A stretch of 64,000 nucleotides of DNA from CAYSFE01 sp964430225 (GCA_964430225.1 CAYSFE010000002.1:28479-92478); one strand, 5' to 3'; positions 52,277 to 61,334 are shown, numbered from the stretch's first letter. Notes: generated from the sequence alone by a model not told the origin. Translations and numbers: made by a program.

Positions 52277-54187
52277 CTACTTTACTACCTCTCCATCAAC
52301 AGCTTCGTCTGCTTTATCGTCTTTCTTTGGCTCATCAGCTTTTTTCTCATCTGTCTTTTTATCTTCAGGTTTAGCTGAAGCTTGAGAATACATTTTAGTA
52401 GAAATATCTTGTACTATTTTAGTTAGTTCTTCTTTCTTCTTAGCTAATTCCTCTTTATTAAAGTCTTCTTTATCACTTAATTCTTTAAGAGCCTTAGCTT
52501 TTTCTTCAATACTTTTCTTTTCATCATCACTTAACTTGTCTTTAAAGTCTTTTAATACTTTTTCGCATTGGAAGACTAAGGATTGAGCATCATTTCTAAT
52601 CTCAGCTCTTTCTTTAAACTCTTTATCTTTAGCTGCATTAGTTTCTGCTGCTTTCACCATTTTGTTTATCTCATCCTCAGATAGTTGGGTTGATGCTGTT
52701 ATAGTAATACTTTGAGATTTACCTGATGCTTTGTCTACTGCATTTACATTAAGTATTCCATTAGCGTCTAGTTTAAAGCTAACATCGATTTGAGGTATTC
52801 CTCTAGGTGCTGGTGGTATTCCATCTAGGATAAAAGTACCTAGCACTTTGTTATCATCTGCTTTAGGTCTTTCTCCTTGAACTATCTTTACTTCAACTGC
52901 TGGTTGATTATCTGCTGCTGTTGAAAATACCTGAGATTTCTCTGTAGGGATTGTTGTATTACGAGCTATCATTGGAGTAGCAACTCCACCATATGTTTCA
53001 ATAGCTAGTGTTAAAGGAGTAACATCTAGTAAAGTAATATCTTTCACATCTCCTGTTAATACTCCACCTTGAACAGCTGCACCAATTGCAACTACTTCAT
53101 CAGGATTTACTGACTTATTTGGTTCTTTACCAAAGAAATCTTTAACTGTTTTAATAACCAGAGGCATTCTTGTCATACCTCCTACTAAAACAATTTCATC
53201 AATATCTTTAACTTCCATCTTAGCATCAGCTAAAGCTTTCTTTACTGGTTCAATTGTTTTTTCTACATATTCTTTAATTAGATTCTCAAGCTCAGCTCTA
53301 GTCATATTCTTGTTAATATGTTTAGGACCAGTTGCGTCTGCTGTAATGAAAGGAAGATTAATTGTTGTAGTTTCTGATGATGATAACTCGATCTTTGCTT
53401 TTTCAGCTGCTTCTTTTAATCGTTGCAAGGCAATTGGATCAGATTTTAAATCAATACCGTTATCATTCTTAAATTCTGTTGCAAGATAGTCAATGATCTT
53501 TTGATCAAAGTCATCTCCACCAAGATGAGTATCACCATTTGTAGATTTAACTTCAAATACTCCATCTCCAAGTTCTAGAATGGTGATATCAAATGTACCA
53601 CCACCAAGATCATATACAGCTATGACCTCATCTTTCTTTTTATCTAGTCCATATGCCAAAGCTGCTGCAGTAGGTTCGTTAATGATTCTTTGTACATTAA
53701 GACCTGCAATTTTACCTGCATTCTTTGTAGCTTGTCTTTGAGAGTCATCAAAATATGCTGGAACTGTAATTACAGCTTCAGTGATAGGTTCTCCAAGGAA
53801 AGACTCAGCATCAGCTTTTATCTTTGATAAGACTTTAGCTGATATAGCTTCTGGTGGAAGATATTCATCTCCAAACTTTATTTCTATACCACCTTTATCT
53901 GATTTACGTATATCAAAAGGGAGTAATTTTACATCTCTTTGTACTGCAGGATCATCCCATCTACGTCCAATAAGTCGTTTAATAGAGTAAAAGGTACCTT
54001 TAGGATTAGTCACCATTTGATTCTTTGCAGGTACTCCAACTATTTCCTTACCATCTTTAGATAGAGCAATTATAGATGGTATTGTTCTACCACCCTCTTT
54101 AGATGATATTACAGTAGGTGTTCCACCTTCCATAATAGCCATACAGGAGTTTGTAGTTCCTAAATCTATTCCTAATATTTTTGACAT
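52277..54187 (-). CDS. dnaK: chaperone DnaK (Hsp70)
   Basis: ATP-driven protein-folding chaperone. 636 residues: phosphate loops GIDLGTTNSCMA and VYDLGGGTFDITIL, the linker DVTPLTLAIETYGG, the substrate domain with QVFSTAADNQPAVEV and a C-terminal lid ending in a Lys/Asp/Glu-rich tail (KADEAVDGEVVK). The EVVK/EEVD-like end is usual for bacterial DnaK. An operator of the CIRCE type lies 31 nt upstream of the ATG. dnaJ is not adjacent. Confidence 0.98.
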   Translation of the reverse strand: MSKILGIDLGTTNSCMAIMEGGTPTVISSKEGGRTIPSIIALSKDGKEIVGVPAKNQMVTNPKGTFYSIKRLIGRRWDDPAVQRDVKLLPFDIRKSDKGGIEIKFGDEYLPPEAISAKVLSKIKADAESFLGEPITEAVITVPAYFDDSQRQATKNAGKIAGLNVQRIINEPTAAALAYGLDKKKDEVIAVYDLGGGTFDITILELGDGVFEVKSTNGDTHLGGDDFDQKIIDYLATEFKNDNGIDLKSDPIALQRLKEAAEKAKIELSSSETTTINLPFITADATGPKHINKNMTRAELENLIKEYVEKTIEPVKKALADAKMEVKDIDEIVLVGGMTRMPLVIKTVKDFFGKEPNKSVNPDEVVAIGAAVQGGVLTGDVKDITLLDVTPLTLAIETYGGVATPMIARNTTIPTEKSQVFSTAADNQPAVEVKIVQGERPKADDNKVLGTFILDGIPPAPRGIPQIDVSFKLDANGILNVNAVDKASGKSQSITITASTQLSEDEINKMVKAAETNAAKDKEFKERAEIRNDAQSLVFQCEKVLKDFKDKLSDDEKKSIEEKAKALKELSDKEDFNKEELAKKKEELTKIVQDISTKMYSQASAKPEDKKTDEKKADEPKKDDKADEAVDGEVVK

Positions 54188-54217
54188 AAAAAAAGAAATA
54201 ATAAATATATTTTGTTA

Positions 54218-54244
54218 TTAGCAAAGTCTACCCTTGAGTGCTAA
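54218..54244 (-). promoter_or_regulatory. CIRCE-type operator upstream of dnaK
   Basis: On the minus strand TTAGCACTC (perfect left half), 9-nt spacer AAGGGTAGA, then CTTTGCTAA (6 of 9 positions of GAGTGCTAA). It lies in the end of the preceding gene. HrcA, encoded three genes upstream, is the expected repressor. Confidence 0.75.
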
Positions 54245-54634
54245 TTTTGTCAAGAGAAAAATTAATACTCTTCTTGTAACATTAGTAAGTCTTTCATCAT
54301 TAAATATGTTATCTAGATTATTGTAGGTATAAAAAACTGGTTTATAATCTGATTGTTTTAAATTACCCATTATTCCTAAAAATCTTTTCACTTTAGAATT
54401 AATACCAAATCCTCTTTTATTTAACCTGTCCGCTCTTCCTCTAACAGAAAGAGATAATCCATACTTTTCGTCAAAACTTTCAAGCAAATCTGAATTGTGA
54501 ATAGCTCTTACAAATGGAAGTTCTAATTTACCATCACTTTCAAAAAGTAGTACAGCAGGTCTGGATCTTTTAAAGGGTTTTACAAAATCAATGATTAATA
54601 GAGTATCTTGTCTAGAGTTACCACTTTCGATCAT
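54218..54634 (-). CDS. hypothetical protein in the heat-shock operon
   Basis: 138 residues, basic, soluble, not recognised. It contains IIDFVKPFKRSRPAVLLFES, then FVRAIHNSDLLESFDEKYGL and a C-terminal helical region (RRVLIFLLTKLALKG). There is no J domain (no HPD), so it does not replace dnaJ. Its ATG overlaps the stop of grpE by 4 nt, and its 3' end contains the dnaK operator; both say it belongs to this operon. Confidence 0.65.
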   Translation of the reverse strand: MIESGNSRQDTLLIIDFVKPFKRSRPAVLLFESDGKLELPFVRAIHNSDLLESFDEKYGLSLSVRGRADRLNKRGFGINSKVKRFLGIMGNLKQSDYKPVFYTYNNLDNIFNDERLTNVTRRVLIFLLTKLALKGRLC

Positions 54635-55635
54635 TTTTTACCGATTATAACTCGGGCAGGTCTAACTAAAGTATCTTTTGTGGCATATTTATATCCCTTT
54701 TGAACTACTACTTTTACAATATCAATATCTTTCTCTTCTGTTACTGGCATTGTTCCTACTGCTTCCATTGTATGAGGGTCATATTTATCTCCAACATTAA
54801 CTACAATTTCTTGTAAACCAAAATCAGCAATTACTGAGTTTATTTTTGCATGTACACTTCTATATGCTTCTCTTACTTTGTTATGATCAGTTTCTTTAAC
54901 AACAAACTCATCAGCTCTAATGAAGTCATCTGATATATCTAAAAGTTTTGAAGTTAAGGTTGTATTAGCAAAGAATTGAATCGTTTCTTTTTCACTTTCC
55001 ACTCTTTTCTTAAGATTTTGGTAATCTGCCAAAGCTCTTAAAGCCATACTTTTATGTTTTTCTAGTTCTTGTACTAAAAGTTCATTAGAATCATTAGCCA
55101 CAGCTTTAATATTTGTATCAGTAACTTTCTCTTTAGTTTCTAATCCATTTTCTTCTCCTACTCCTTTTGATCTAAACTCGAAAACACAATTTTCTGATCT
55201 CCACTTACAAAGTTTTACATCTCCTATTTGTACTTGGTCATATAGATCCATACTTAGTTCACCAGATTTTGAAAGAAATTCCTCATAGTTAGAGGGGATA
55301 AAAGAAAGATGATCTATTTTTCTAGTTACATCTACTTTGACAGGTTTAGGTTCCGCTATTTCTATATATCTAAGTTCAAGATCGCCTACTTTAAATATTT
55401 CTTTAAGTTTACCAATTGTTATTCTTCTTCCTGAATGTGGAAGTTCTTTACTTACTTCAAACCAACTCTTTGTGTATTCTATTGTTTCTATATAGTCATC
55501 ACTATTTGAGCAGAGAAATGAAATATGATCAGGTTTAAGTGGGATTATTCCCATTACAGTTTTAATGTCAGCTGTTGCTACATCTATATATTCTTTAAGC
55601 AGTTCTTTTAAATTTAGATTTTCTGTTGCACTCAT
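54631..55635 (-). CDS. grpE: GrpE nucleotide-exchange factor with N-terminal VOC/YecM-like domain
   Basis: 334 residues, much longer than the usual ~200. Residues 185-334 are GrpE: coiled coil KSMALRALADYQNLKKRVES, then beta-wing FGLQEIVVNVGDKYDPHTME, KGYKYATKDTLVRPARVIIG. GrpE releases ADP from DnaK. Residues 1-165 are an added domain with two similar units (DHISFLCSNSDDYIETIEY... ELRYIEIAEPKP and DHLSFIPSNYEEFLSK... VFEFRSKG), which resembles the glyoxalase/VOC fold as in YecM (including the SGRRI step). Its ligand is unknown. It follows hrcA by 18 nt. Confidence 0.88.
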   Translation of the reverse strand: MSATENLNLKELLKEYIDVATADIKTVMGIIPLKPDHISFLCSNSDDYIETIEYTKSWFEVSKELPHSGRRITIGKLKEIFKVGDLELRYIEIAEPKPVKVDVTRKIDHLSFIPSNYEEFLSKSGELSMDLYDQVQIGDVKLCKWRSENCVFEFRSKGVGEENGLETKEKVTDTNIKAVANDSNELLVQELEKHKSMALRALADYQNLKKRVESEKETIQFFANTTLTSKLLDISDDFIRADEFVVKETDHNKVREAYRSVHAKINSVIADFGLQEIVVNVGDKYDPHTMEAVGTMPVTEEKDIDIVKVVVQKGYKYATKDTLVRPARVIIGKK

Positions 55636-55653
55636 AATATTGTTTATGTGAAA

Positions 55654-56382
55654 TTAAATACCTTTAGTAGCGTCATATAGATTCTTCTCAATATACTTTA
55701 GTGCAGGTAGTACCTTTGAATATGTCATACGAGCAGGACCAACTACACAAATATATGCGTCTTCAACCCCATGTATACGTATTCTAGAGAATGCTACAGC
55801 TGCTTCACTCATACTTTCAATACCTAGTTCTTCTCCTATTAAAATATATACGTCTGATTCTCCTTTTGCTTTAGAGAATATCTTACTCATCGTATGGATA
55901 TCTTCTAGAACAAATAGAAGTTTATGTAATTTGTTTAATTCTTTGAATTCTACATGATCTAGTAGTTTTGATATTCCTGAGTGGAAGATATTTCCATTTA
56001 CAATACATAGTGTTGTGTAACCAGAGAAATCAGAAAGGGCTGATATTGCTTCTTTCATTAGTTTCTCTAAAGAAAATTTAGAACTAAAAAGTCTTTCTCT
56101 TGCTTCAGCTCCTTTTACTGTATTTACTTCTTCTTCATCAAGAGCTTCTGTGATATAGAATCTCCAGGCTTGAGTTGTAGGAATTCTTCCTGCACTCTGA
56201 TGCGTTTTATACAAATATCCTCTCTTTACTAAATCAGCCATCTCATTACGTATAGTTGCAGGAGATAGATCAAAATCATATCTATCTGAAATCTCCACAG
56301 ATCCTACAGCAGTAGCTGTATCCATAAACTCTTGTATTACAGCAAGTAAAAGTTGTTTTTGTCTTTCGTCTAAGTCATTCAT
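55654..56382 (-). CDS. hrcA: heat-shock transcription repressor HrcA
   Basis: Represses chaperone genes by binding CIRCE. 242 residues: winged helix-turn-helix (VGSVEISDRYDFDLSPATIR, NEMADLVKRGYLYKTHQSAG, RIPTTQAWRFYI) and a reduced C-terminal domain; the family is usually ~340 residues, so parts of the middle are missing. It is the first gene of hrcA-grpE-unknown-dnaK, with a CIRCE-like site before it for feedback control. Confidence 0.92.
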   Translation of the reverse strand: MNDLDERQKQLLLAVIQEFMDTATAVGSVEISDRYDFDLSPATIRNEMADLVKRGYLYKTHQSAGRIPTTQAWRFYITEALDEEEVNTVKGAEARERLFSSKFSLEKLMKEAISALSDFSGYTTLCIVNGNIFHSGISKLLDHVEFKELNKLHKLLFVLEDIHTMSKIFSKAKGESDVYILIGEELGIESMSEAAVAFSRIRIHGVEDAYICVVGPARMTYSKVLPALKYIEKNLYDATKGI

Positions 56383-56427
56383 AGGGGCAAATGTATTAAA
56401 TATCTTAGTGGATTTTAATATATCCTA

Positions 56428-56454
56428 TTAGCAAACACAAGAAAAGTGTGATAG
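56428..56454 (-). promoter_or_regulatory. degenerate CIRCE-type operator upstream of hrcA
   Basis: On the minus strand CTATCACAC, 9-nt spacer TTTTCTTGT, GTTTGCTAA. On the plus strand the half TTAGCAAAC is nearly the same as TTAGCAAAG of the dnaK site. About 13 of 18 positions fit the consensus, and the spacer is exactly 9. Confidence 0.5.
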
Positions 56455-56455
56455 T

Positions 56456-57301
56456 TTAATTCTTACTTCTAAAGAATACTAAAACACCAAGTAGTGAAAG
56501 AATTGATGTAGCAACACTTCCAAAGAAAAATATATTTCCTCTAGAGTTGTCTGTATATAGTAGTGTGATGAGACCTACAAAATAGGTAGCTATGAATACT
56601 ACAAATGAAAACTTTGTAAATCTATGTAGATCTTCTGCGCTCTTCACTTGATACTTTGTATCAATAGATTTCATTACTGTAGTACAAAACTCTTTTGCGT
56701 ATTGTAGTTCTTCTGTTAAATATGTCTTCTTGTAGTTAAGTGTTGTTTGTTGCTTAGTAGTTGTATAGCTTTCAATTAGACTTAATAGTTTATTCTGATT
56801 ACTTGTGATTAGTGTAAGTGTAGAAATATTTATCTGGCTACTTGTTAAATCTTTTATGAGTTTGTAGTTATCTACTCCAACAAAGTAGTTTTTTCTTATC
56901 TCATTGGTATCAGATAAGATATGTTCTACCATTTTAGATTCATCATCAATAACCACAGAGATAAATCTTTCTATGAAGCTTCCAAATCCTTTATGATCTA
57001 TTTCATCTATCTTTGATTTATATTTATCAAAGAAATAGTAGGAGTTAGTGGTAAAGATAAAGGCATCGTTAGTTTTAAGATGATAAAGGATATTTACTTC
57101 TAGTGAGTCTATGGTTTTAGTAGCTTTTACATATTCAGGAAGATAGAAGATGATAAAGATATAGTCGTCATTCTCATTAAACTCTATTCTAGTATTATTA
57201 TTAACTATCTTATCTACTGTTTCATTATCAATTTTAATATCGGAAACAACCTTCTTTAAGGTCTTTTCGTCGGCATTTTTTAGAATATGTATTTTTCCCA
57301 T
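56456..57301 (-). CDS. CorA-like divalent cation transporter without GMN
   Basis: 281 residues. A cytoplasmic alpha/beta domain (IEFNENDDYIFIIFYLPEYV, NILYHLKTNDAFIFTTN) is followed by a long helical stalk (NQNKLLSLIESYTTTKQQT) and two C-terminal membrane helices. This is the CorA/MIT arrangement. The pore-mouth GMN tripeptide is absent; the loop reads YTDNSRGNIFF. Transport of Mg2+ or another ion is likely but the selectivity may differ. Confidence 0.65.
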   Translation of the reverse strand: MGKIHILKNADEKTLKKVVSDIKIDNETVDKIVNNNTRIEFNENDDYIFIIFYLPEYVKATKTIDSLEVNILYHLKTNDAFIFTTNSYYFFDKYKSKIDEIDHKGFGSFIERFISVVIDDESKMVEHILSDTNEIRKNYFVGVDNYKLIKDLTSSQINISTLTLITSNQNKLLSLIESYTTTKQQTTLNYKKTYLTEELQYAKEFCTTVMKSIDTKYQVKSAEDLHRFTKFSFVVFIATYFVGLITLLYTDNSRGNIFFFGSVATSILSLLGVLVFFRSKN

Positions 57302-57323
57302 GTAAAATTGATATTAGAAAGTG

Positions 57324-57329
57324 TATAAT
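57324..57329 (+). promoter_or_regulatory. -10 box of tRNA-Val
   Basis: TATAAT 22 nt before the tRNA; a weak TGTAAA 17 nt further up could be the -35. Confidence 0.5.
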
Positions 57330-57351
57330 CTTTTACGTAACTTAACAATAG

Positions 57352-57428
57352 GGGCACCTAGCTCAGCTGGCTAGAGCATCTCGTTTACACCGAGAGGGTC
57401 AGGGGTTCGAATCCCTTGGTGCCCACCA
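57352..57428 (+). tRNA. tRNA-Val (UAC)
   Basis: 77 nt with encoded CCA. Acceptor GGGCACC pairs with GGTGCCC, D arm GCTCAGCTGGCTAGAGC, anticodon stem-loop TCTCG-TTTACAC-CGAGA with anticodon TAC, T arm AGGGG-TTCGAAT-CCCTT. All canonical features are present. Confidence 0.97.
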
Positions 57429-57463
57429 ATGTTAGGTTCTTATTATTCTATAAATGAAAGTTT

Positions 57464-57934
57464 TTACTTTATGGATTTTTTCTTTAGTAGGAAATCAATT
57501 GTTAGTATTCCAACCTCACTTCCGCTAATTATACTTAATTCTTTTAGTCCTTCTCCTTCATCACTTCCATGAATTAAATCTAATGAGAAACCTCTGTTTT
57601 GTTCTGTATTAAGTTTGTTTATTAACCCTGTAAATATTTCTCTAAACTTTCTTTTAACCGATTTAGCTGAAAGATTTCCTTCTAATAACAGAAGTGTTAC
57701 CTCTCTAGAACTTAAATGGTGATAAAATTCTTCAGCCCAAGGATATATACTGACATCTTTACTCCAAAGTTTTCTAGCTTTTTCAATGGTTAGTTTTACA
57801 GTAAATTCTGCAAGTACTTTTGAACCTACTTCACCTACTAAAGGATAAAGCGTAGATTTGAATTCGCCTATTCTATCTTTAGGTAACTCAGGCTTTAAAA
57901 TCAATATTCCTATTTCTATTTTGAGTAAATTCAA
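57464..57934 (-). CDS. nucleoside diphosphate kinase-like protein
   Basis: 156 residues. The N-terminal strand IGILILKPELPK corresponds to LAIIKPDAV, and LLLLEGNLSAKSVKRKFREI to the MVWEG...R..MG block. The phosphohistidine region reads LDLIHGSDEGEGLKELSII, close to NxIHGSDSxExAxxEI. The catalytic histidine is therefore present, but the surrounding motif is divergent. It probably makes NTPs from NDPs using ATP. Confidence 0.65.
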   Translation of the reverse strand: MNLLKIEIGILILKPELPKDRIGEFKSTLYPLVGEVGSKVLAEFTVKLTIEKARKLWSKDVSIYPWAEEFYHHLSSREVTLLLLEGNLSAKSVKRKFREIFTGLINKLNTEQNRGFSLDLIHGSDEGEGLKELSIISGSEVGILTIDFLLKKKSIK

Positions 57935-57996
57935 GATTAAAGTAATTTTGATTATAACCTATAGTCGAAGGTGGTATCAAGGATTTTGTTTGTTTG

Positions 57997-58875
57997 TTAA
58001 ACAAGTAAACTCACCCCTATCACACAGATAATAGCTGATACTATCTTTTTAAGTAGGTTTGTCTTATCTTTTAAGATAAAAGCTTCTAAAGCTATGACTA
58101 CAAATACTCCAATATTGTTTATAGCATCTACCTTACCTGCTTCAGCTCCATTTTTATATGCAGCCATATACGCGAATGCGTATGCAAAGTATAGGAAAGA
58201 GACTACTAAAAGTGGGATGATAAGTTTTTTAGGTTTCTCATTAAATGCTTTATGACCCTCTGCCATCTCATTCATATCTATCATAAAGAAGATTACCATA
58301 TTGACTACGGAGTATAGGAATCTAAAGATAAAGAAATCTACATTTAATCCAAAGTATTTATCAAGTAACCACCCTATTGAGTAAAACACTGCTGATAGTA
58401 TTACAAAAAGAGCATACTTGTTAAAAAGGTGTCTTAGGTGATGTCTTTCATAAAAAAGAATAATAATACTTAGTATTACTAAGGCTATACCAAATATTTT
58501 AATTGGTGTAACACTTTCTCCATATACGATTACTCCTAATATGTTGGTAAATACTGTTGAAGATAATCCTAGGATATATACTACAGATATTGGGATAAAC
58601 TTCATTGCTGTGTATGAGGCTTTATTACCTATAAACTTTACTGCAGATACAACAATAATTGGAACTAACACAAAGGCAGGCATTAGTATTAAATCTTTTG
58701 TTCTTCCAGTTACTAGAATAAGTACACTAAGTAATATTATTTCTGGTATCCAGGATATTACCATCCAGTATGAAACAGAAATCTTTGGGTTCTTCTTAAA
58801 AACATATTTGGTAATTGTGTCAGCAAAAGCTCCAGTCAATGCTGAAAGTAATATTAGTGGGGCCCAGTTATTCAT
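57997..58875 (-). CDS. EamA/DMT-family transporter
   Basis: 292 residues with ten membrane helices in two repeats of the drug/metabolite transporter fold (ALTGAFADTITKYVFKK; FYSIGWLLDKYFGLNVDFFI). The conserved gating region KFIPISVVYILGLSSTVFTN and GESVTPIKIFGIALVILSII fit the family. The substrate is unknown. It starts exactly after the mraY stop, so the two are co-translated; a lipid or sugar-precursor role is possible by context only. Confidence 0.85.
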   Translation of the reverse strand: MNNWAPLILLSALTGAFADTITKYVFKKNPKISVSYWMVISWIPEIILLSVLILVTGRTKDLILMPAFVLVPIIVVSAVKFIGNKASYTAMKFIPISVVYILGLSSTVFTNILGVIVYGESVTPIKIFGIALVILSIIILFYERHHLRHLFNKYALFVILSAVFYSIGWLLDKYFGLNVDFFIFRFLYSVVNMVIFFMIDMNEMAEGHKAFNEKPKKLIIPLLVVSFLYFAYAFAYMAAYKNGAEAGKVDAINNIGVFVVIALEAFILKDKTNLLKKIVSAIICVIGVSLLV

Positions 58876-60009
58876 TTATATAAAGGCAATTAGTAAACCA
58901 AATAATGAAAGAATCATTCCAAATACCCAAAAACGTATCGTAATCTTTTCTTCAGACCATCCAAGCATCTCAAAGTGATGGTGTAATGGTGCCATTTTAA
59001 ATATCCTTCTACCTAATACTCTTCTCCCTACTCCTTGTATTAAAGATGACAAAAGCTCTATTACAAATATTCCTCCAAAGAAAAGAAGAAGAAAAGGTTT
59101 ATTAAGTGAAAATGCTATTGAGGCGAGTAGTGTTCCTAGTGCTAATGACCCCACATCTCCCATTTGTATACGAGCAGGTGGTGTATTAAAGTATAGATAA
59201 GGAAGCAGTGCTCCTATTGTTAAAGCACATATTATAGCTACAGGTTTATTTCCAACTAATAAAGCTGTTATTAGAAACCCTATAAATGCTATGAGAGCTA
59301 GTCCTGAAGATAAGCCATCTAATCCATCTGAAATATTTACAGCATTAGTCATTGTGATAATTGTAAGTATGATGAATGGAACTATTAAAAGACCTACTTC
59401 AATATTACCAAGAAGTGGGAACCATATATGTGACCATCCAAGTCTTACATATATCCAGTACACCATAATGATACCTACTATTATCTGTACTAGTACTTTT
59501 TCATGGGCTTGAATTCCTTTTCCTGGGTTTGATCCAAGCATATAGAAGAATGTTTTATATGCAGTCCAAGGGAGTGTTACAAAAAGATAAAGTCTATACA
59601 ATATACTTTTATGTACAAATGCTAGTTTAAAAGTTCTTCTAAGACTTCTAACAGGTCTTTCTCTTCCATATATATTTAGCACATCATCTAATCCTCCTAA
59701 CAAAGCTGATATACCAAAAACAAGTGCTGTAATTTTTACAGTACCTCCTATGAAAGTGAAAGTATTAAAGTCAAAGCTTGATAAGAGGGAAAGAAGGATT
59801 ATTGGTATAACAAAGACTAATCCCCCCATTATCGGAGTACCTACTTTCATATTTCTCTTCTCTACTATTGTAGAATAATCAAAACTAGCTAATCTAAATA
59901 TCTTTAGTTTATATAGTATAGAGATTATTAAAGGTGAAAGAGAAGCTGCTAGAAACATTGATAAAAGAGCATAAGTTGTGAGTTCAAATCCCCATTCTAA
60001 TCCTTTCAT
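58876..60009 (-). CDS. mraY: phospho-N-acetylmuramoyl-pentapeptide transferase MraY
   Basis: Makes lipid I by joining UDP-MurNAc-pentapeptide to undecaprenyl phosphate at the membrane. 377 residues, ten helices, with KVGTPIMGGLVF, the DDxxN region in GGLDDVLNIYGR, NAVNISDGLDGLSSGLALIA, QMGDVGSLALGTLLAS and PLHHHFEMLGWSEEKITIRF. All catalytic aspartates and the HHH are present. It is not in a complete dcw cluster here. Confidence 0.96.
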   Translation of the reverse strand: MKGLEWGFELTTYALLSMFLAASLSPLIISILYKLKIFRLASFDYSTIVEKRNMKVGTPIMGGLVFVIPIILLSLLSSFDFNTFTFIGGTVKITALVFGISALLGGLDDVLNIYGRERPVRSLRRTFKLAFVHKSILYRLYLFVTLPWTAYKTFFYMLGSNPGKGIQAHEKVLVQIIVGIIMVYWIYVRLGWSHIWFPLLGNIEVGLLIVPFIILTIITMTNAVNISDGLDGLSSGLALIAFIGFLITALLVGNKPVAIICALTIGALLPYLYFNTPPARIQMGDVGSLALGTLLASIAFSLNKPFLLLFFGGIFVIELLSSLIQGVGRRVLGRRIFKMAPLHHHFEMLGWSEEKITIRFWVFGMILSLFGLLIAFI

Positions 60010-60071
60010 ACATTATGTAACGATTAAGTATGAAAAAAGTTTACCAAATATTCGGAAATGTTTATATCCTA

Positions 60072-61334
60072 TTAATCAGGGGGACAGTTTATCCTTTTTT
60101 TCTCAAACACATTTACCCCACATTTATATAGTTTGTAATTGGTATAGTAATCAATATATTCTTGAGACTTAGGATCTGTCTCAACAAAAGTCGTATTTCT
60201 TGTAAGTATGTTAAAAACAAATAAAGAATTAAAAGCGAAAACTAATATAGCGACAATATAGAATAGCTTTTTAGATATTTCTGAAACAGAAAGTAAAAAC
60301 ACAAGAAGTAATGATAAAAGTATCCCTATGACATACCTTTCTAAGTAAAACTTAATTGGAGATGCTTCTATTGAAATACCTAGTACTATAAATAAATTTA
60401 TTATAAGTAGTACAAATAATTTCTTTATGTCACTTTTTAGTACTTTACTAAAGATAAATACAAGTATAACTATGAGGACATAAAAACAAATGGCGTACAC
60501 CAATAAATTACTGTCATTGTTATTAATATTAAAAGGATAGGATTTCCCTGATTTACCAGCATCTGTTCCAAGAAATAGAATTAGCACTGAATTAAAAAAG
60601 CTTTTAATATCTATTGCAGGTACCCACCCAGCATAAAAGTTAGGGAATATATTGGTTTGAAGTTGAATAATAACTCCTGCTATTCCAAGAATGAGTATAT
60701 CTATCTTATTCTCTACAATAATTCTTTTAAGTGAAAAAGCTACCTTTGAACTAAACACTTTATATAGTAGCTCAGCAGCTAAGAGAAATATGGTTACATA
60801 TGAGGTGAGAAGTAAAAATACTTTTGAATATAAGTACTTGGAATTAAATTTACTATCTTTTAAAATTACACTCTTATAAAAATAATATAAGAACACAACA
60901 GCAGCACTGGCAAGTAAAGTATATCCCCTATATTCTATTGAATAAGATAGGAAAAGAGGGTTTGTAGCTAGAAGTATGGTAACAACAAAAGGTATTACAA
61001 AACTTTTCTTAATAAACTCTTTACATAGTTTAAATACATAGATAATGAAAGGAACACCTAGTAAAGCACTTGAAAATCTAAGTAAGTCAGTAGATAAAGT
61101 ACCAACTAGATTAGAATAAATATACACTAGAACATAATATAGTGGTGGTTTCCCATCACCTACTATCAGTAACACTGTTCTTGATAAGTCAGATTTTACT
61201 ATCTCAAGGGTATATAACTCATCATACCAAAGAGGATTTCTCTGACGTATTAGTAAGTAAGAAATTATGAAATATCCAAAAACTATTAAAACCAGAAGTA
61301 ATATTTCAATCTTTTTTGTGTTTTTCTTAAGCAC
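60072..61334 (-). CDS. GT39-like membrane glycosyltransferase (ArnT/PMT type)
   Basis: 420 residues, about eleven membrane helices. The first loop has RQRNPLWYDELYTLEI and DGKPPLYYVLV, typical of GT-C enzymes with a catalytic Asp/Glu, and EYRGYTLLASAAVV. Such enzymes transfer a sugar from a polyprenyl phosphate carrier to lipid or protein outside the membrane. It may glycosylate the Thr/Pro-rich or large surface proteins of this genome (inference). GTG start with an AAAGGA-like site 6 nt upstream. Confidence 0.8.
   Translation of the reverse strand: MLKKNTKKIEILLLVLIVFGYFIISYLLIRQRNPLWYDELYTLEIVKSDLSRTVLLIVGDGKPPLYYVLVYIYSNLVGTLSTDLLRFSSALLGVPFIIYVFKLCKEFIKKSFVIPFVVTILLATNPLFLSYSIEYRGYTLLASAAVVFLYYFYKSVILKDSKFNSKYLYSKVFLLLTSYVTIFLLAAELLYKVFSSKVAFSLKRIIVENKIDILILGIAGVIIQLQTNIFPNFYAGWVPAIDIKSFFNSVLILFLGTDAGKSGKSYPFNINNNDSNLLVYAICFYVLIVILVFIFSKVLKSDIKKLFVLLIINLFIVLGISIEASPIKFYLERYVIGILLSLLLVFLLSVSEISKKLFYIVAILVFAFNSLFVFNILTRNTTFVETDPKSQEYIDYYTNYKLYKCGVNVFEKKRINCPPD

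Noticed and set aside
54218..54634. dnaJ candidate in the heat-shock operon
   Set aside because: No HPD motif, no J-domain helices and no Gly/Phe or zinc-finger region.
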